From assembly GCA_963811365.1 (NCBI GenBank), contig CAWEQW010000007.1:124001-188000 (forward strand): a DNA stretch of 64,000 nucleotides, written 5' to 3'. Shown piece by piece: positions 7,742 to 15,551 of the stretch. Source of the stretch: CAWEQW01 sp963811365 (GTDB lineage Bacteria > Actinomycetota > Actinomycetes > Propionibacteriales > Nocardioidaceae). Under the pieces are notes generated by a model, which made no database searches, was not told the DNA's origin, and saw only the letters and a program-made list of their open reading frames with translations. Within the stretch, counting starts at the first letter, position 1. Every line of letters begins with the position of its first letter. The position numbers and the translations under genes are program-made.

Positions 7742-8479
7742 TCAGCCGTCCTCGAACGACTCGCCGGAGGGCTGGGTGCTGCCGGCTGCGCGACGCTGCC
7801 GGGGACGCCAGTGCGGACGTGGGTAGCGTGCCCACCGGGCGCCGGGCTGCCACGGGGAGGCGTCGGGCAGCTGCCAGCCGCGCCACCGTGCGGCCAGGGT
7901 CAGGCCGGCACCGACCGACGTGGTGGCCACCAGCCCGAGGGTGGGGTAGCCGGCGTCGTAGAGGATGACCATGACGCCGCTGGCGAACAGCGCGGACGTG
8001 GCGTACAGGGTGTTGCCTCCGAAGATGGACGGCACCCGGCGCAGCATGACGTCGCGGGTCACGCCCCCGCCGACGGCGGTGATCGTCCCCAGGAGGACCG
8101 CGGTCAGCCAGCCCAGCCCGAACCCCAGCGTCTTCTGGGCGCCGGCGGCAGCCCAGCAGCCGAGCGCCAGCGCGTCCACGTAGGGGAAGGCGAGATCCCA
8201 CAGCCGGCCCTCGACAGGAAGGATGAATGCCACCAGTGCCCCGGCCAGCGCCGTGACGATGTAGGCGGAGTCGGTCAGCGCGATCGGTGTCCCCCGCTGC
8301 AGCAGCGTGTCGCGGAGCAGCCCGCCGCCCAGGCCCGACACGATCGCCAACGTGCCGAACCCGATGGGGTCGAACCGGGCGGCGCGGGCCACGACGCCCC
8401 CGAGGAGGGCGTTGGCCAGCACACCGGTCAGGTCCACCAGGCGCAGAGCCTCGGTGACCGCTGCCTCGGGGAGTGCCAT
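7742..8479 (-). CDS. TRIC-type (UPF0126) membrane channel protein
   Basis: 245 aa, seven hydrophobic segments arranged as an internal duplication: the first half contains GLGGGLLRDTLL and the second GGGVTRDVMLRR, the paired glycine-rich G-G-G-x-x-R-D motifs of UPF0126/YicG proteins. Family members are prokaryotic trimeric intracellular cation channel homologues that conduct monovalent cations in vitro. The Arg-rich C-terminal tail from about residue 205 is extra. Start ATG 8479 has AGGAAGG in front. It stands alone, convergent with the ArsR-rhodanese gene and divergent from GH15, so context gives no further clue. Confidence 0.85.
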   Translation of the reverse strand: MALPEAAVTEALRLVDLTGVLANALLGGVVARAARFDPIGFGTLAIVSGLGGGLLRDTLLQRGTPIALTDSAYIVTALAGALVAFILPVEGRLWDLAFPYVDALALGCWAAAGAQKTLGFGLGWLTAVLLGTITAVGGGVTRDVMLRRVPSIFGGNTLYATSALFASGVMVILYDAGYPTLGLVATTSVGAGLTLAARWRGWQLPDASPWQPGARWARYPRPHWRPRQRRAAGSTQPSGESFEDG

Positions 8480-8616
8480 GACCGTCGCCTTCCTGACCGA
8501 TCCGGGTCACTGTAGCCGCGAGCCGGGGCGGCGTGGGCACGGGTCGACCGCGTGCCCGACGGGTCGCGGCCGACGAGCGTCTTGCGGGCGGTCCGGCACC
8601 CGGCCATGCTTCGAGG

Positions 8617-10524
8617 GTGGCGAAGAGGAACGGCAGGACCGCTCGGCTCGTCAACCCGATCGAGCAGTCGCGGGCGGTGCCGATCGGCGACTACGGGTTC
8701 CTGAGCGACGGCGAGGTGTCGGCGTTGGTGGCACCGTCGGGATCGGTGGACTGGATGTGCCTGCCGCGGTTCGACGCCCCCAGCGTCTTCGCGACGGTCC
8801 TGGGACGGCGGGCCGGCTCGTTCACGGTCGCGCCTCTGGGGGTCCGGGTGCCGGCGGACCGTCGCTATCTGCCCGGAACGATGATCCTCGAGACGAGCTG
8901 GGGTACGGCGACCGGGTGGATGATCGTGCGTGACGCCCTGCTCGTCGGGCCGTGGCACCACCAGGACGACAGGTCGCGCACGTACCAGCGGACACCGACC
9001 GACTACGAGGCGGAGCACGTGCTGGTGCGCACGATCCGCTGCGTCTCGGGCGAGGTCCAGACGATCATGGACTGCGAGCCGATGCTCGACTACGGCAGCG
9101 CGCCGGTCACGTGGACGTACACCGGTGAGAGCTACCGCCAGGCGCGCGGCACTGCCCCGGAGTCGAACGTCACCGTCACCCTCACCTCGGACATGCTGCT
9201 CGGCGTCGAGGGTGGGCAGGCGAGCGCCCGCACCCTGCTCAAGCAGGGTGACTCACGGTTCGTCGCCCTGTCGTGGGGCGGCGGGAACCCGCCGCTCACC
9301 TCGCAGGACGCCTACGAGCGGCAGGTGTGGACCGCGCACCACTGGCAGCGCTGGCTCGCCCGCGGCAGGTTCCCGGACCACCCGTGGCGCAGCTACCTTC
9401 AGCGCAGCGCCCTGACGCTGCGCGGGCTCACCTACGCTCCCACCGGCGCCGTGGTGGCGGCCGGCACGACCTCCCTGCCGGAGACGCCGGGGGGCGACCG
9501 CAACTACGACTACCGGTTCACCTGGATCCGCGACGCGACCTTCGCCCTGTGGGGGATGTACTCGCTGGGGTTCGACTGGGAGGCGGTGGACTTCTTCTCC
9601 TTCATCGCCGACGTCGCCGAGCGCGACGACGACCTGCAGATCATGTACGGAATCGGAGGCGAGAGCGACCTGACCGAGTCGACCCTCGACCACCTCCCCG
9701 GGTACGCCGACTCCCGACCCGTCCGGGTCGGGAACGCTGCCTATGCCCAGACCCAGCACGATGTCTGGGGGGCGTTGCTCGACTCCGTGTACCTGCACTC
9801 CCGGGCGGTGGACCACCTCGACAACCGGATCTGGCCGATCCTGGACAAGCAGGTCGGGGAGGCGCTCAAGCACTGGCGGGAGCCGGATGCCGGCATCTGG
9901 GAGGTCCGCGGCGAGCTTCGGCACTTCACGTCGTCGAAGATCATGTGCTGGGTCGCCGTCGACCGGGGAGCCCGCCTCGCGCGGATGAGCGGGGAGTACG
10001 ACAAGGCCGCCGAGTGGGAGCTGGCGGCCACCGAGATCAAGGAGGACATCCTCGCCAACGGCGTCGACGAGCGTGGCGTGCTGACCCAGTTCTACGGCGG
10101 CACCGCTCTCGACGCCTCGCTTCTGCTGGCGCCTCTGGTGCGGTTCCTGCCCGCGGACGACCCGCGCATCAGAGCCACGGTGCTGGCCATCCGCAACGAG
10201 CTCACCGTGGACGGTCTGGTCCTCCGATACCGGGTCGAGGAGACCGACGACGGCTTCTCCGGCGAGGAGGGCACTTTCACGATCTGCTCGTTCTGGCTGG
10301 TCTCGGCGCTCTGCGAGATCGGTGAGTTCAGCAAGGCGCGGAAGCTCTGCGCGAAGCTGCTCTCCTTCGCGGGTGCCCTCGAGCTCTACGGCGAGGAGAT
10401 CGACGTGCACAGTGGCCACCACCTGGGCAACTTCCCGCAGGCCTTCACCCATCTCGCGCTGATCAACGCGGTCCTGCACGTCATCAAGCTCGAGACCGGG
10501 GGCGAGACCGCGACCGACGCGTAG
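8617..10524 (+). CDS. Glycoside hydrolase family 15 protein (glucoamylase/trehalase-like)
   Basis: About 635 aa from GTG 8617; an in-frame ATG at 8533 would add 28 residues of low-complexity sequence, so the start is uncertain. No signal peptide. The N-terminal beta-sandwich (IGDYGFLSDGEVSALVAPSG) leads into an alpha/alpha barrel with GH15 markers: DYRFTWIRDATFALWGMYSL, GNAAYAQTQHDVWGALLDS, the acid/base region GEEGTFTICSFWL and the second catalytic region LGNFPQAFTH. Cytoplasmic actinobacterial proteins of this size are often trehalases or glucoamylases acting on trehalose or alpha-glucans; the sequence does not decide between them. It is monocistronic. Confidence 0.88.
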   Translation: MAKRNGRTARLVNPIEQSRAVPIGDYGFLSDGEVSALVAPSGSVDWMCLPRFDAPSVFATVLGRRAGSFTVAPLGVRVPADRRYLPGTMILETSWGTATGWMIVRDALLVGPWHHQDDRSRTYQRTPTDYEAEHVLVRTIRCVSGEVQTIMDCEPMLDYGSAPVTWTYTGESYRQARGTAPESNVTVTLTSDMLLGVEGGQASARTLLKQGDSRFVALSWGGGNPPLTSQDAYERQVWTAHHWQRWLARGRFPDHPWRSYLQRSALTLRGLTYAPTGAVVAAGTTSLPETPGGDRNYDYRFTWIRDATFALWGMYSLGFDWEAVDFFSFIADVAERDDDLQIMYGIGGESDLTESTLDHLPGYADSRPVRVGNAAYAQTQHDVWGALLDSVYLHSRAVDHLDNRIWPILDKQVGEALKHWREPDAGIWEVRGELRHFTSSKIMCWVAVDRGARLARMSGEYDKAAEWELAATEIKEDILANGVDERGVLTQFYGGTALDASLLLAPLVRFLPADDPRIRATVLAIRNELTVDGLVLRYRVEETDDGFSGEEGTFTICSFWLVSALCEIGEFSKARKLCAKLLSFAGALELYGEEIDVHSGHHLGNFPQAFTHLALINAVLHVIKLETGGETATDA

Positions 10525-10565
10525 CCCGGCGACCTGCGGGCCACCGACCCCGGCGCGGCCCGTGG

Positions 10566-12206
10566 TCAGGCAGGAGCGGCGTACACCCGTCGGCCGCCGA
10601 CGAAGGTCTGCTCCACCCGGGTGTGGCAGATGTCCGACGGGGGGCCGACGTAGGGATCGCGGTCGAGCACCGCCAGGTCGGCGAGGTTCCCGACCGCGAT
10701 CCGTCCCGTGTCGTCGAGGTGGTTCACGTAGGCCGAGCCCGAGGTGTATGCCGCGAGCGCACTGCCGAGGTCCACCCGCTGCTCGGGGTAGAAGGACTCG
10801 GCGTCGCCGTCCGGGGCGATCCGGTTCACCGCGACATGGATGCCCTGGATCGGGTCGGCGCTGCTCACCGGCCAGTCGCTGCCGGCAGCCAGGGTGGCGC
10901 CGGCGCGGAGCAGGTCCCCGAACGGGTACTGCCACGCGGAACGCTCGGGGCCGAGGAAGGGGATGGTCAGATCGTCCATCTGCGGCTCGTGCGCCGCCCA
11001 CAACGGCTGCAGGTTGGCGGTGGCCCCGAGCGCCCGGAACCGCGGGACGTCCTCGGGGTGGACCACCTGCAGGTGGGCCAGATGATGCCGGTTGTCGTTG
11101 AAGCCGTTGGCGGTGCGGGCGGCCTCGACGGCGTCGAGCGCCTCCCGGACCGCCCGGTCGCCGAGGGCGTGGAAGTGCACCTGGAAGCCGTGCTCGTCGA
11201 GCACGGTGACGTAGTCGCGGAGGGCAGTCGGGTCGACGAACGACAGCCCGTCGTGGGCGCCGCCGGGAGCGCAGGAGCAGCCGCGGCCGTAGGGGCTGAG
11301 CATCGCCGCGGTGTGGTTCTCCGCCACTCCGTCCTGCATGATCTTGACGCTGGTCGCCGACAGAGGACCGCCGGTCAGCTCTCGACGGGTGGCGACGAGC
11401 CGGTCGAGCTGCTCGAGTCCCTGGTCGCGCTCCCACCACAACGCTGCGACGACCCGCGCCGTGAGCAGCGCCTTGGACTGCGCGGCACGGTACGCCGCGG
11501 TGACGTCACCGAGCCCGCCGTCGGAGCCCACCGCGGCGTCCTGCCAGCCGGTGATGCCCAGCGAGTGCAGCAGGGTCTGGGCGCGCAGCAGCCCCTCGAG
11601 CAGGTCCGCGTCCGTGGTGGGCGGGACGTGGGCCGCCACGAGCTGCATCGCGCCCTCGTGCAGCATGCCGGTCGGGACCCGTTCGGAGTCGCGCTCGATC
11701 CGGCCGTCGACGGGGTCGGGGGTGCGCGCGTCGACCGCGGCCAGCTCCAGCGCCCGGGTGTTCACCCACGCGCCGTGGTGGTCGCGGTTGGGCAGGAACA
11801 CGGGTCTGTCCGGCACCAGCGCGTCGAGGAGCGCGCGGTCCGGGGTGCCGCCGGGGAAGCTCTCCATGGACCAGCCGCCTCCGGTGATCCAGGCGACGTC
11901 GGGATGCTCGGCGGCGTACGCCGAGATCCGCTCGCGGTACTCGTCCACGGTGACCGCGCCGCTCAGGTCGCAGGCGCCCAGCTCGACGCCGCCGGCGACC
12001 GGGTGCACGTGGGCATCCTGGAACCCCGGGACGAGCAGCCGGCCGGAGAGGTCGACGACGTCGGTACGCGGTCCGACCAGCTCGGTCACCTCGGCGTGGC
12101 CCACCGCCACGATGCGCTCGCCGGCGACCGCGACGCCCGTGGCCCGGCTGCGAGCGGCGTCGCCCAGGTGGACCGGACCGCCGGTGAAGACCAGATCTGC
12201 CTGCAT
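10566..12206 (-). CDS. Amidohydrolase family protein (YtcJ-like)
   Basis: 546 aa from ATG 12206 (an upstream in-frame ATG at 12290 lies inside the promoter and is unlikely). Layout: N-terminal beta-sandwich MQADLVFTGG, the metal-binding HVHP motif in VPGFQDAHVHPVAGG, the segment FLPNRDHHGAWVNTRALELA, and the later histidines FQVHFHALGDRAVREALDA, HHLAHLQVVHPEDV and AAGSDWPVSSADP with the catalytic Asp. This is the YtcJ/AepA branch of metal-dependent amidohydrolases, with mostly unknown amide or carbamate substrates. Divergent from a TetR gene with shared promoter DNA between, so it is probably repressed by that regulator until a substrate-like ligand binds. Confidence 0.85.
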   Translation of the reverse strand: MQADLVFTGGPVHLGDAARSRATGVAVAGERIVAVGHAEVTELVGPRTDVVDLSGRLLVPGFQDAHVHPVAGGVELGACDLSGAVTVDEYRERISAYAAEHPDVAWITGGGWSMESFPGGTPDRALLDALVPDRPVFLPNRDHHGAWVNTRALELAAVDARTPDPVDGRIERDSERVPTGMLHEGAMQLVAAHVPPTTDADLLEGLLRAQTLLHSLGITGWQDAAVGSDGGLGDVTAAYRAAQSKALLTARVVAALWWERDQGLEQLDRLVATRRELTGGPLSATSVKIMQDGVAENHTAAMLSPYGRGCSCAPGGAHDGLSFVDPTALRDYVTVLDEHGFQVHFHALGDRAVREALDAVEAARTANGFNDNRHHLAHLQVVHPEDVPRFRALGATANLQPLWAAHEPQMDDLTIPFLGPERSAWQYPFGDLLRAGATLAAGSDWPVSSADPIQGIHVAVNRIAPDGDAESFYPEQRVDLGSALAAYTSGSAYVNHLDDTGRIAVGNLADLAVLDRDPYVGPPSDICHTRVEQTFVGGRRVYAAPA

Positions 12207-12260
12207 GCGCTCGCGCCCTGTCTGTGTGTGGAAGCCGTGACCCGAGCCGGACAAGCGCAG

Positions 12261-12312
12261 ACGGTAGAGCGGCGCAGACATCGTTGTCAACGCTGTTGAT
12301 CGCCGCTACGGT
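12261..12312. promoter_or_regulatory. Divergent overlapping promoters with a central operator palindrome
   Basis: Minus strand: TTGACA (12290-12285), 18-base spacer, TACCGT (12266-12261) for the amidohydrolase. Plus strand: TTGTCA (12284-12289), 17-base spacer, TACGGT (12307-12312) for the TetR gene. A 13-bp palindrome TCAACGCTGTTGA (12287-12299) touches both -35 boxes, so one repressor dimer could close both promoters. Assignment is by inspection. Confidence 0.55.
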
Positions 12313-12362
12313 CGGCGCAGCGTCAGGACAGACGCCCAGCCCGCACGGGAGGCCCGGAGCAC

Positions 12363-13028
12363 ATGAGCGGCGGCAAGGCTCGGCGGACGGCCGGGCGCGC
12401 ACAGCTCGACCAGGAGGTCATCGTGGCCGCGGCCATCGACCTTGCCGCGGCGGCGCAGCCGGTCACCTTCCGCAGTCTCGGCTCGGCCCTGGGCGTCGAC
12501 CCCACCGCCGTGTACCGGCACTTCCGGGACAAGGAGGCGCTGATGGCGGCCGTCGTGGACCGGCTCATCGTCACCGCGCAGGAGCAGATCGACCGGGCGG
12601 CCCCGTGGCGAGAGCAGCTGCGCCAGGGCGCCGCGCTGACGATCGACGCCTTCGCGGCCCACCCGCACGTCGGCGTGGAGTCGCCCGCGATCGCGACCGG
12701 GGGAGCGGGCGAGCTCGCGGCCATCAACTGGACCCTCACCCAGCTCGGCCGAGCGGGCCTGGGCAAGGAGCAGGCGGTCCGCTTCTACGCGGCGTACTCC
12801 AGCTACGTGCTGGCGGCCGCGGCGGCGCTCTCGCGGCAGCGTCTGCGGGACGACGAGACGGGTACGACGTCGCACTGGGTGGGTGACCTCCGCGCCGTGG
12901 ACGCCGCCCGGCTGCCGGCCCTGGCCGCCGTGATCCCGGAGCTGGTCGCGCTGTCGGACCGGGAGGTGTTCGTCACCGGCATCGAGGTCTTCCTCGACTC
13001 GGTGGAGGTCGTCGCGAACGGTCTGTGA
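12363..13028 (+). CDS. TetR family transcriptional regulator
   Basis: 221 aa. The N-terminal TetR DNA-binding domain is clear (residues about 20-65: VTFRSLGSALGVDPTAVYRH then FRDKEALMAAVVD). The C-terminal ligand domain is not assignable to a known effector class. It is transcribed away from the amidohydrolase and sits next to a palindrome overlapping both promoters, so auto-repression together with control of the amidohydrolase is the simplest reading. The following operon begins about 100 bases downstream in the same direction and might be affected by read-through. Confidence 0.88.
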   Translation: MSGGKARRTAGRAQLDQEVIVAAAIDLAAAAQPVTFRSLGSALGVDPTAVYRHFRDKEALMAAVVDRLIVTAQEQIDRAAPWREQLRQGAALTIDAFAAHPHVGVESPAIATGGAGELAAINWTLTQLGRAGLGKEQAVRFYAAYSSYVLAAAAALSRQRLRDDETGTTSHWVGDLRAVDAARLPALAAVIPELVALSDREVFVTGIEVFLDSVEVVANGL

Positions 13029-13132
13029 GGCTGACGACGCCCGGACCGACCAACGGTTACTCCGTCGCGCACGTGGTACTGGTCCCGGTGGTGAGGGCTT
13101 GACGCCCAGGTGACGCGAAAGGGGCCCAGGCG

Positions 13133-13924
13133 GTGCGTGTGGACGACCGGGTGGTGCTCGTGACGGGGGCCTCCTCCGGCATCGGGGAGGCCACGGCGCG
13201 GGCTCTCAGCGAGCGCGGTGCCCGGCTCCTCGTGCACGGCCGGGACCGGGCCAGGACGGCGGCGGTCGCCCGCGGCACGGGAGGTACCGCCCTGCTCGCG
13301 GACCTGACGCAGGCGCCCGCGGTCCGCCGGCTGGCCGCCGACGCTCTCGCGGTGCATGGCCGGGTCGACGCCGTCGTCGCGAACGCCGGCGCAGGTCTGT
13401 GTGCGCCGTTCACCGACACCGACCCGGACGACCTGACCCGGATCCTCGACCTCGACCTGGTGGCGCCGGTCCAGCTCGTGCGGGCCCTGCTGCCCGGGAT
13501 GCTGGAGCGCGACGAGGGCCACCTGGTCCTGGTCGGCTCCGTGGCCGGGCGCACGGGCGTCGCGGGCGAGGCCGTGTACGCCGCCGCCAAAGCCGGGCTC
13601 GACGCCTTCGCCGAGAGCCTCCGCCTGGAGCTCTCGGGCACCGGTGTGGGGATCACGTCGGTTCTCCCCGGCGTGGTCGACACCCCGTTCTTCGCCGCTC
13701 GCGGCGGCGCCCCGCCCCGTCGGTTCCCGCGCCCGGTGCGGCCCGAGGTGGTGGGCGACGCCGTCGCGCAGGCGATCGCGGACGGTCGTGCTGAGCTGTG
13801 GGTGCCGCGCTGGCTGAGGGTCGCGCCGGCGGTGCGCGCGGCCGCTCCCGGGCTCTTCCGGCGGCTGTCCGCGCGGTACGGCGAACAGGTGCGGATCGGT
13901 CCGCGTGCGGACGGACGTCCATGA
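13133..13924 (+). CDS. Short-chain dehydrogenase/reductase
   Basis: 263 aa classical SDR: cofactor motif TGASSGIGEATA (residues 11-22), NAGA at about residue 84, catalytic Ser in LVGSVAGRTG and Y-x-x-x-K in AVYAAAKAGLDAF. The Arg in VHGRDRAR after the second strand favours NADP(H). Start GTG 13133 with AAAGGGG upstream. It begins a tight run with the DMT transporter (ATGA overlap), the VC0807 protein and the PAP2-WS/DGAT fusion. That company suggests lipid reduction, for example of fatty aldehydes or ketones, but the substrate is inferred only. Confidence 0.88.
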   Translation: MRVDDRVVLVTGASSGIGEATARALSERGARLLVHGRDRARTAAVARGTGGTALLADLTQAPAVRRLAADALAVHGRVDAVVANAGAGLCAPFTDTDPDDLTRILDLDLVAPVQLVRALLPGMLERDEGHLVLVGSVAGRTGVAGEAVYAAAKAGLDAFAESLRLELSGTGVGITSVLPGVVDTPFFAARGGAPPRRFPRPVRPEVVGDAVAQAIADGRAELWVPRWLRVAPAVRAAAPGLFRRLSARYGEQVRIGPRADGRP

Positions 13925-14832
13925 GCGGCACGCTGGCGGCCACGCTGCTCGGTCTCGCCGTGGCGTTCCTGTTCGCTCTCTCGGCGTTCCTGCAGCAGGG
14001 CGCCGCCCGTCGAACGACCCGCGACCACCGGTCGGTGGCTGTCGGTGCCGTCTCCCTGATGTCGCAGCTCGTGCGCAGTCGCCTGTGGCTCAGCGGCTGG
14101 CTGGTCAACCTGACCGGGTTCGGCCTCCAGGCGGTCGCGCTGCAGGTGGGCACCATCGCCACCGTGCAGCCGTTGCTCGCCACCCAGCTCCTGTTCGCGC
14201 TGCCGATGTCGTCCCTCGAGCAGCGGACCTGGCCGCGCCCGCGCGACTGGATGGGGGGACTGTGCCTGTGTGCCGGTCTGGTGATCCTGATCCTCGTCGT
14301 CCGCGTGCGGCCTCTGTCGGGCCACGCCGACCGAGGTCTCATCGCCGTCGTGGCCATCGCCACGGCAGCGATCATCGCCGTCCTGATGCCGGTCGCGTCG
14401 CGCCTGGCCCCGGGCGCGCTGGTCCTCGCGACGGGGGCGTGCGCCGGGCTGTGCTTCGCGCTGACGGCGGTGTTCATCAGGCTCACGACCGACGACCTGC
14501 TCAACCACGGGGTCGCCTACACCGCCAGGGACTGGGTCGGCTACGCGCTGGCGCTGTCCACCGCGACCGGTCTCGTGCTGGGCCAGGGCGCATTCGCCAA
14601 CGGTCCGCTGCCCTGGGCGGTCGCCACCAAGGAGTCGGCCAACCCCATCGCGAGCTACGCGATCGGCGTCCTGGCGTTCCCCGTCCGGTTCCCCGCCGGT
14701 CCCGGCACCATGGTCGGCCTGGCCTGCGCGGGAGCACTCGTCGTGGTCGGCGCGGTGGTCCTGGCGCACTCGCCCTCGGCCGCCCTCTGGCGTCGTCGCG
14801 AGGAGGACCAGCCGGCCGAGGCCGTGTCATAG
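13921..14832 (+). CDS. DMT family (EamA-like) membrane transporter
   Basis: 303 aa with nine to ten predicted membrane helices from the first residues (LAATLLGLAVAFLFALSAFL). The motif region TIATVQPLLATQLLFALP in the third helix pair is typical of actinobacterial DMT-superfamily proteins. Its ATG overlaps the SDR stop (ATGA, 13921-13924), so translation is coupled. The transported compound is unknown. Within the operon it might export or balance a lipid-linked metabolite, which is inference. Confidence 0.75.
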   Translation: MSGTLAATLLGLAVAFLFALSAFLQQGAARRTTRDHRSVAVGAVSLMSQLVRSRLWLSGWLVNLTGFGLQAVALQVGTIATVQPLLATQLLFALPMSSLEQRTWPRPRDWMGGLCLCAGLVILILVVRVRPLSGHADRGLIAVVAIATAAIIAVLMPVASRLAPGALVLATGACAGLCFALTAVFIRLTTDDLLNHGVAYTARDWVGYALALSTATGLVLGQGAFANGPLPWAVATKESANPIASYAIGVLAFPVRFPAGPGTMVGLACAGALVVVGAVVLAHSPSAALWRRREEDQPAEAVS

Positions 14833-14851
14833 CCGTGTCATAGTGGGGGCG

Positions 14852-15538
14852 ATGACCTCGGACCCTCGCCCCCCCGACCCGGCCGACGAGCACGTGATCG
14901 ACCTGGGTGACCTGCGTCCGACGCTGCTGCGGGGACTGCGCCTGCTGCTCGAGACGGTGATCGTGCCGACCCTGCTGCTCTACTGCCTCATGCTCACGGC
15001 CGGCGCGTTCGAGGGGCTGCTCGCCGTGCTCGGCTGGTGCGTGCTCACCGTCGGTGCTCGGCTCGTCACGGTCCGCCGGGTCCCGGGCACGTTGCTGCTG
15101 GTGCTCACGATGCTGATGGCCCGCACGGTGATCGCGCTGACGCTCTCCAGCGTCTATGTCTTCCTGCTCCAGCCGATCGCCGGCTCCATGGTGATGGCGG
15201 TCCTGTTCATCGGCAGTGCCGCGATCGGACGTCCGATCACCCAACGCCTCGCGCAGGACTTCGTGCAGCTCCCGGCCCGGTTGGTGCTCGACGCGCGGGT
15301 CAAGCGGATGTTCGTCCAGGTCTCGCTCCTGTGGGGCCTGTCCCGGCTCGTCGACGCCGCGATGAGTCTGGGCATCCTGCACTGGGGCGTTGCGGCAGGC
15401 GTGTTCTCGCGCGGCGTTCTCAGCGCGCCCCTGACCGCGCTGTCGATCGGCGTGTGCGCGTACTTCGGCTGGTCGCGCCTGCACCGCATCGAAGGGGTGA
15501 CGTTCCGCTTCCGCAGTCGGGCGCGCGCAACGGTTTGA
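14852..15538 (+). CDS. VC0807-like integral membrane protein
   Basis: 228 aa from ATG 14852; a GTG three codons earlier is possible. Five to six hydrophobic helices; the pattern LLRGLRLLLETVIVPTLLLY, then RRVPGTLLLVLTMLMARTVI and FIGSAAIGRPITQRLAQDF resembles the VC0807-type membrane proteins with no known function. Starts 19 bases after the DMT stop and ends 13 bases before the PAP2-WS/DGAT start, so it is in the same transcript. No catalytic motif was seen. Confidence 0.6.
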   Translation: MTSDPRPPDPADEHVIDLGDLRPTLLRGLRLLLETVIVPTLLLYCLMLTAGAFEGLLAVLGWCVLTVGARLVTVRRVPGTLLLVLTMLMARTVIALTLSSVYVFLLQPIAGSMVMAVLFIGSAAIGRPITQRLAQDFVQLPARLVLDARVKRMFVQVSLLWGLSRLVDAAMSLGILHWGVAAGVFSRGVLSAPLTALSIGVCAYFGWSRLHRIEGVTFRFRSRARATV

Positions 15539-15551
15539 TACGTTCGAAGCC

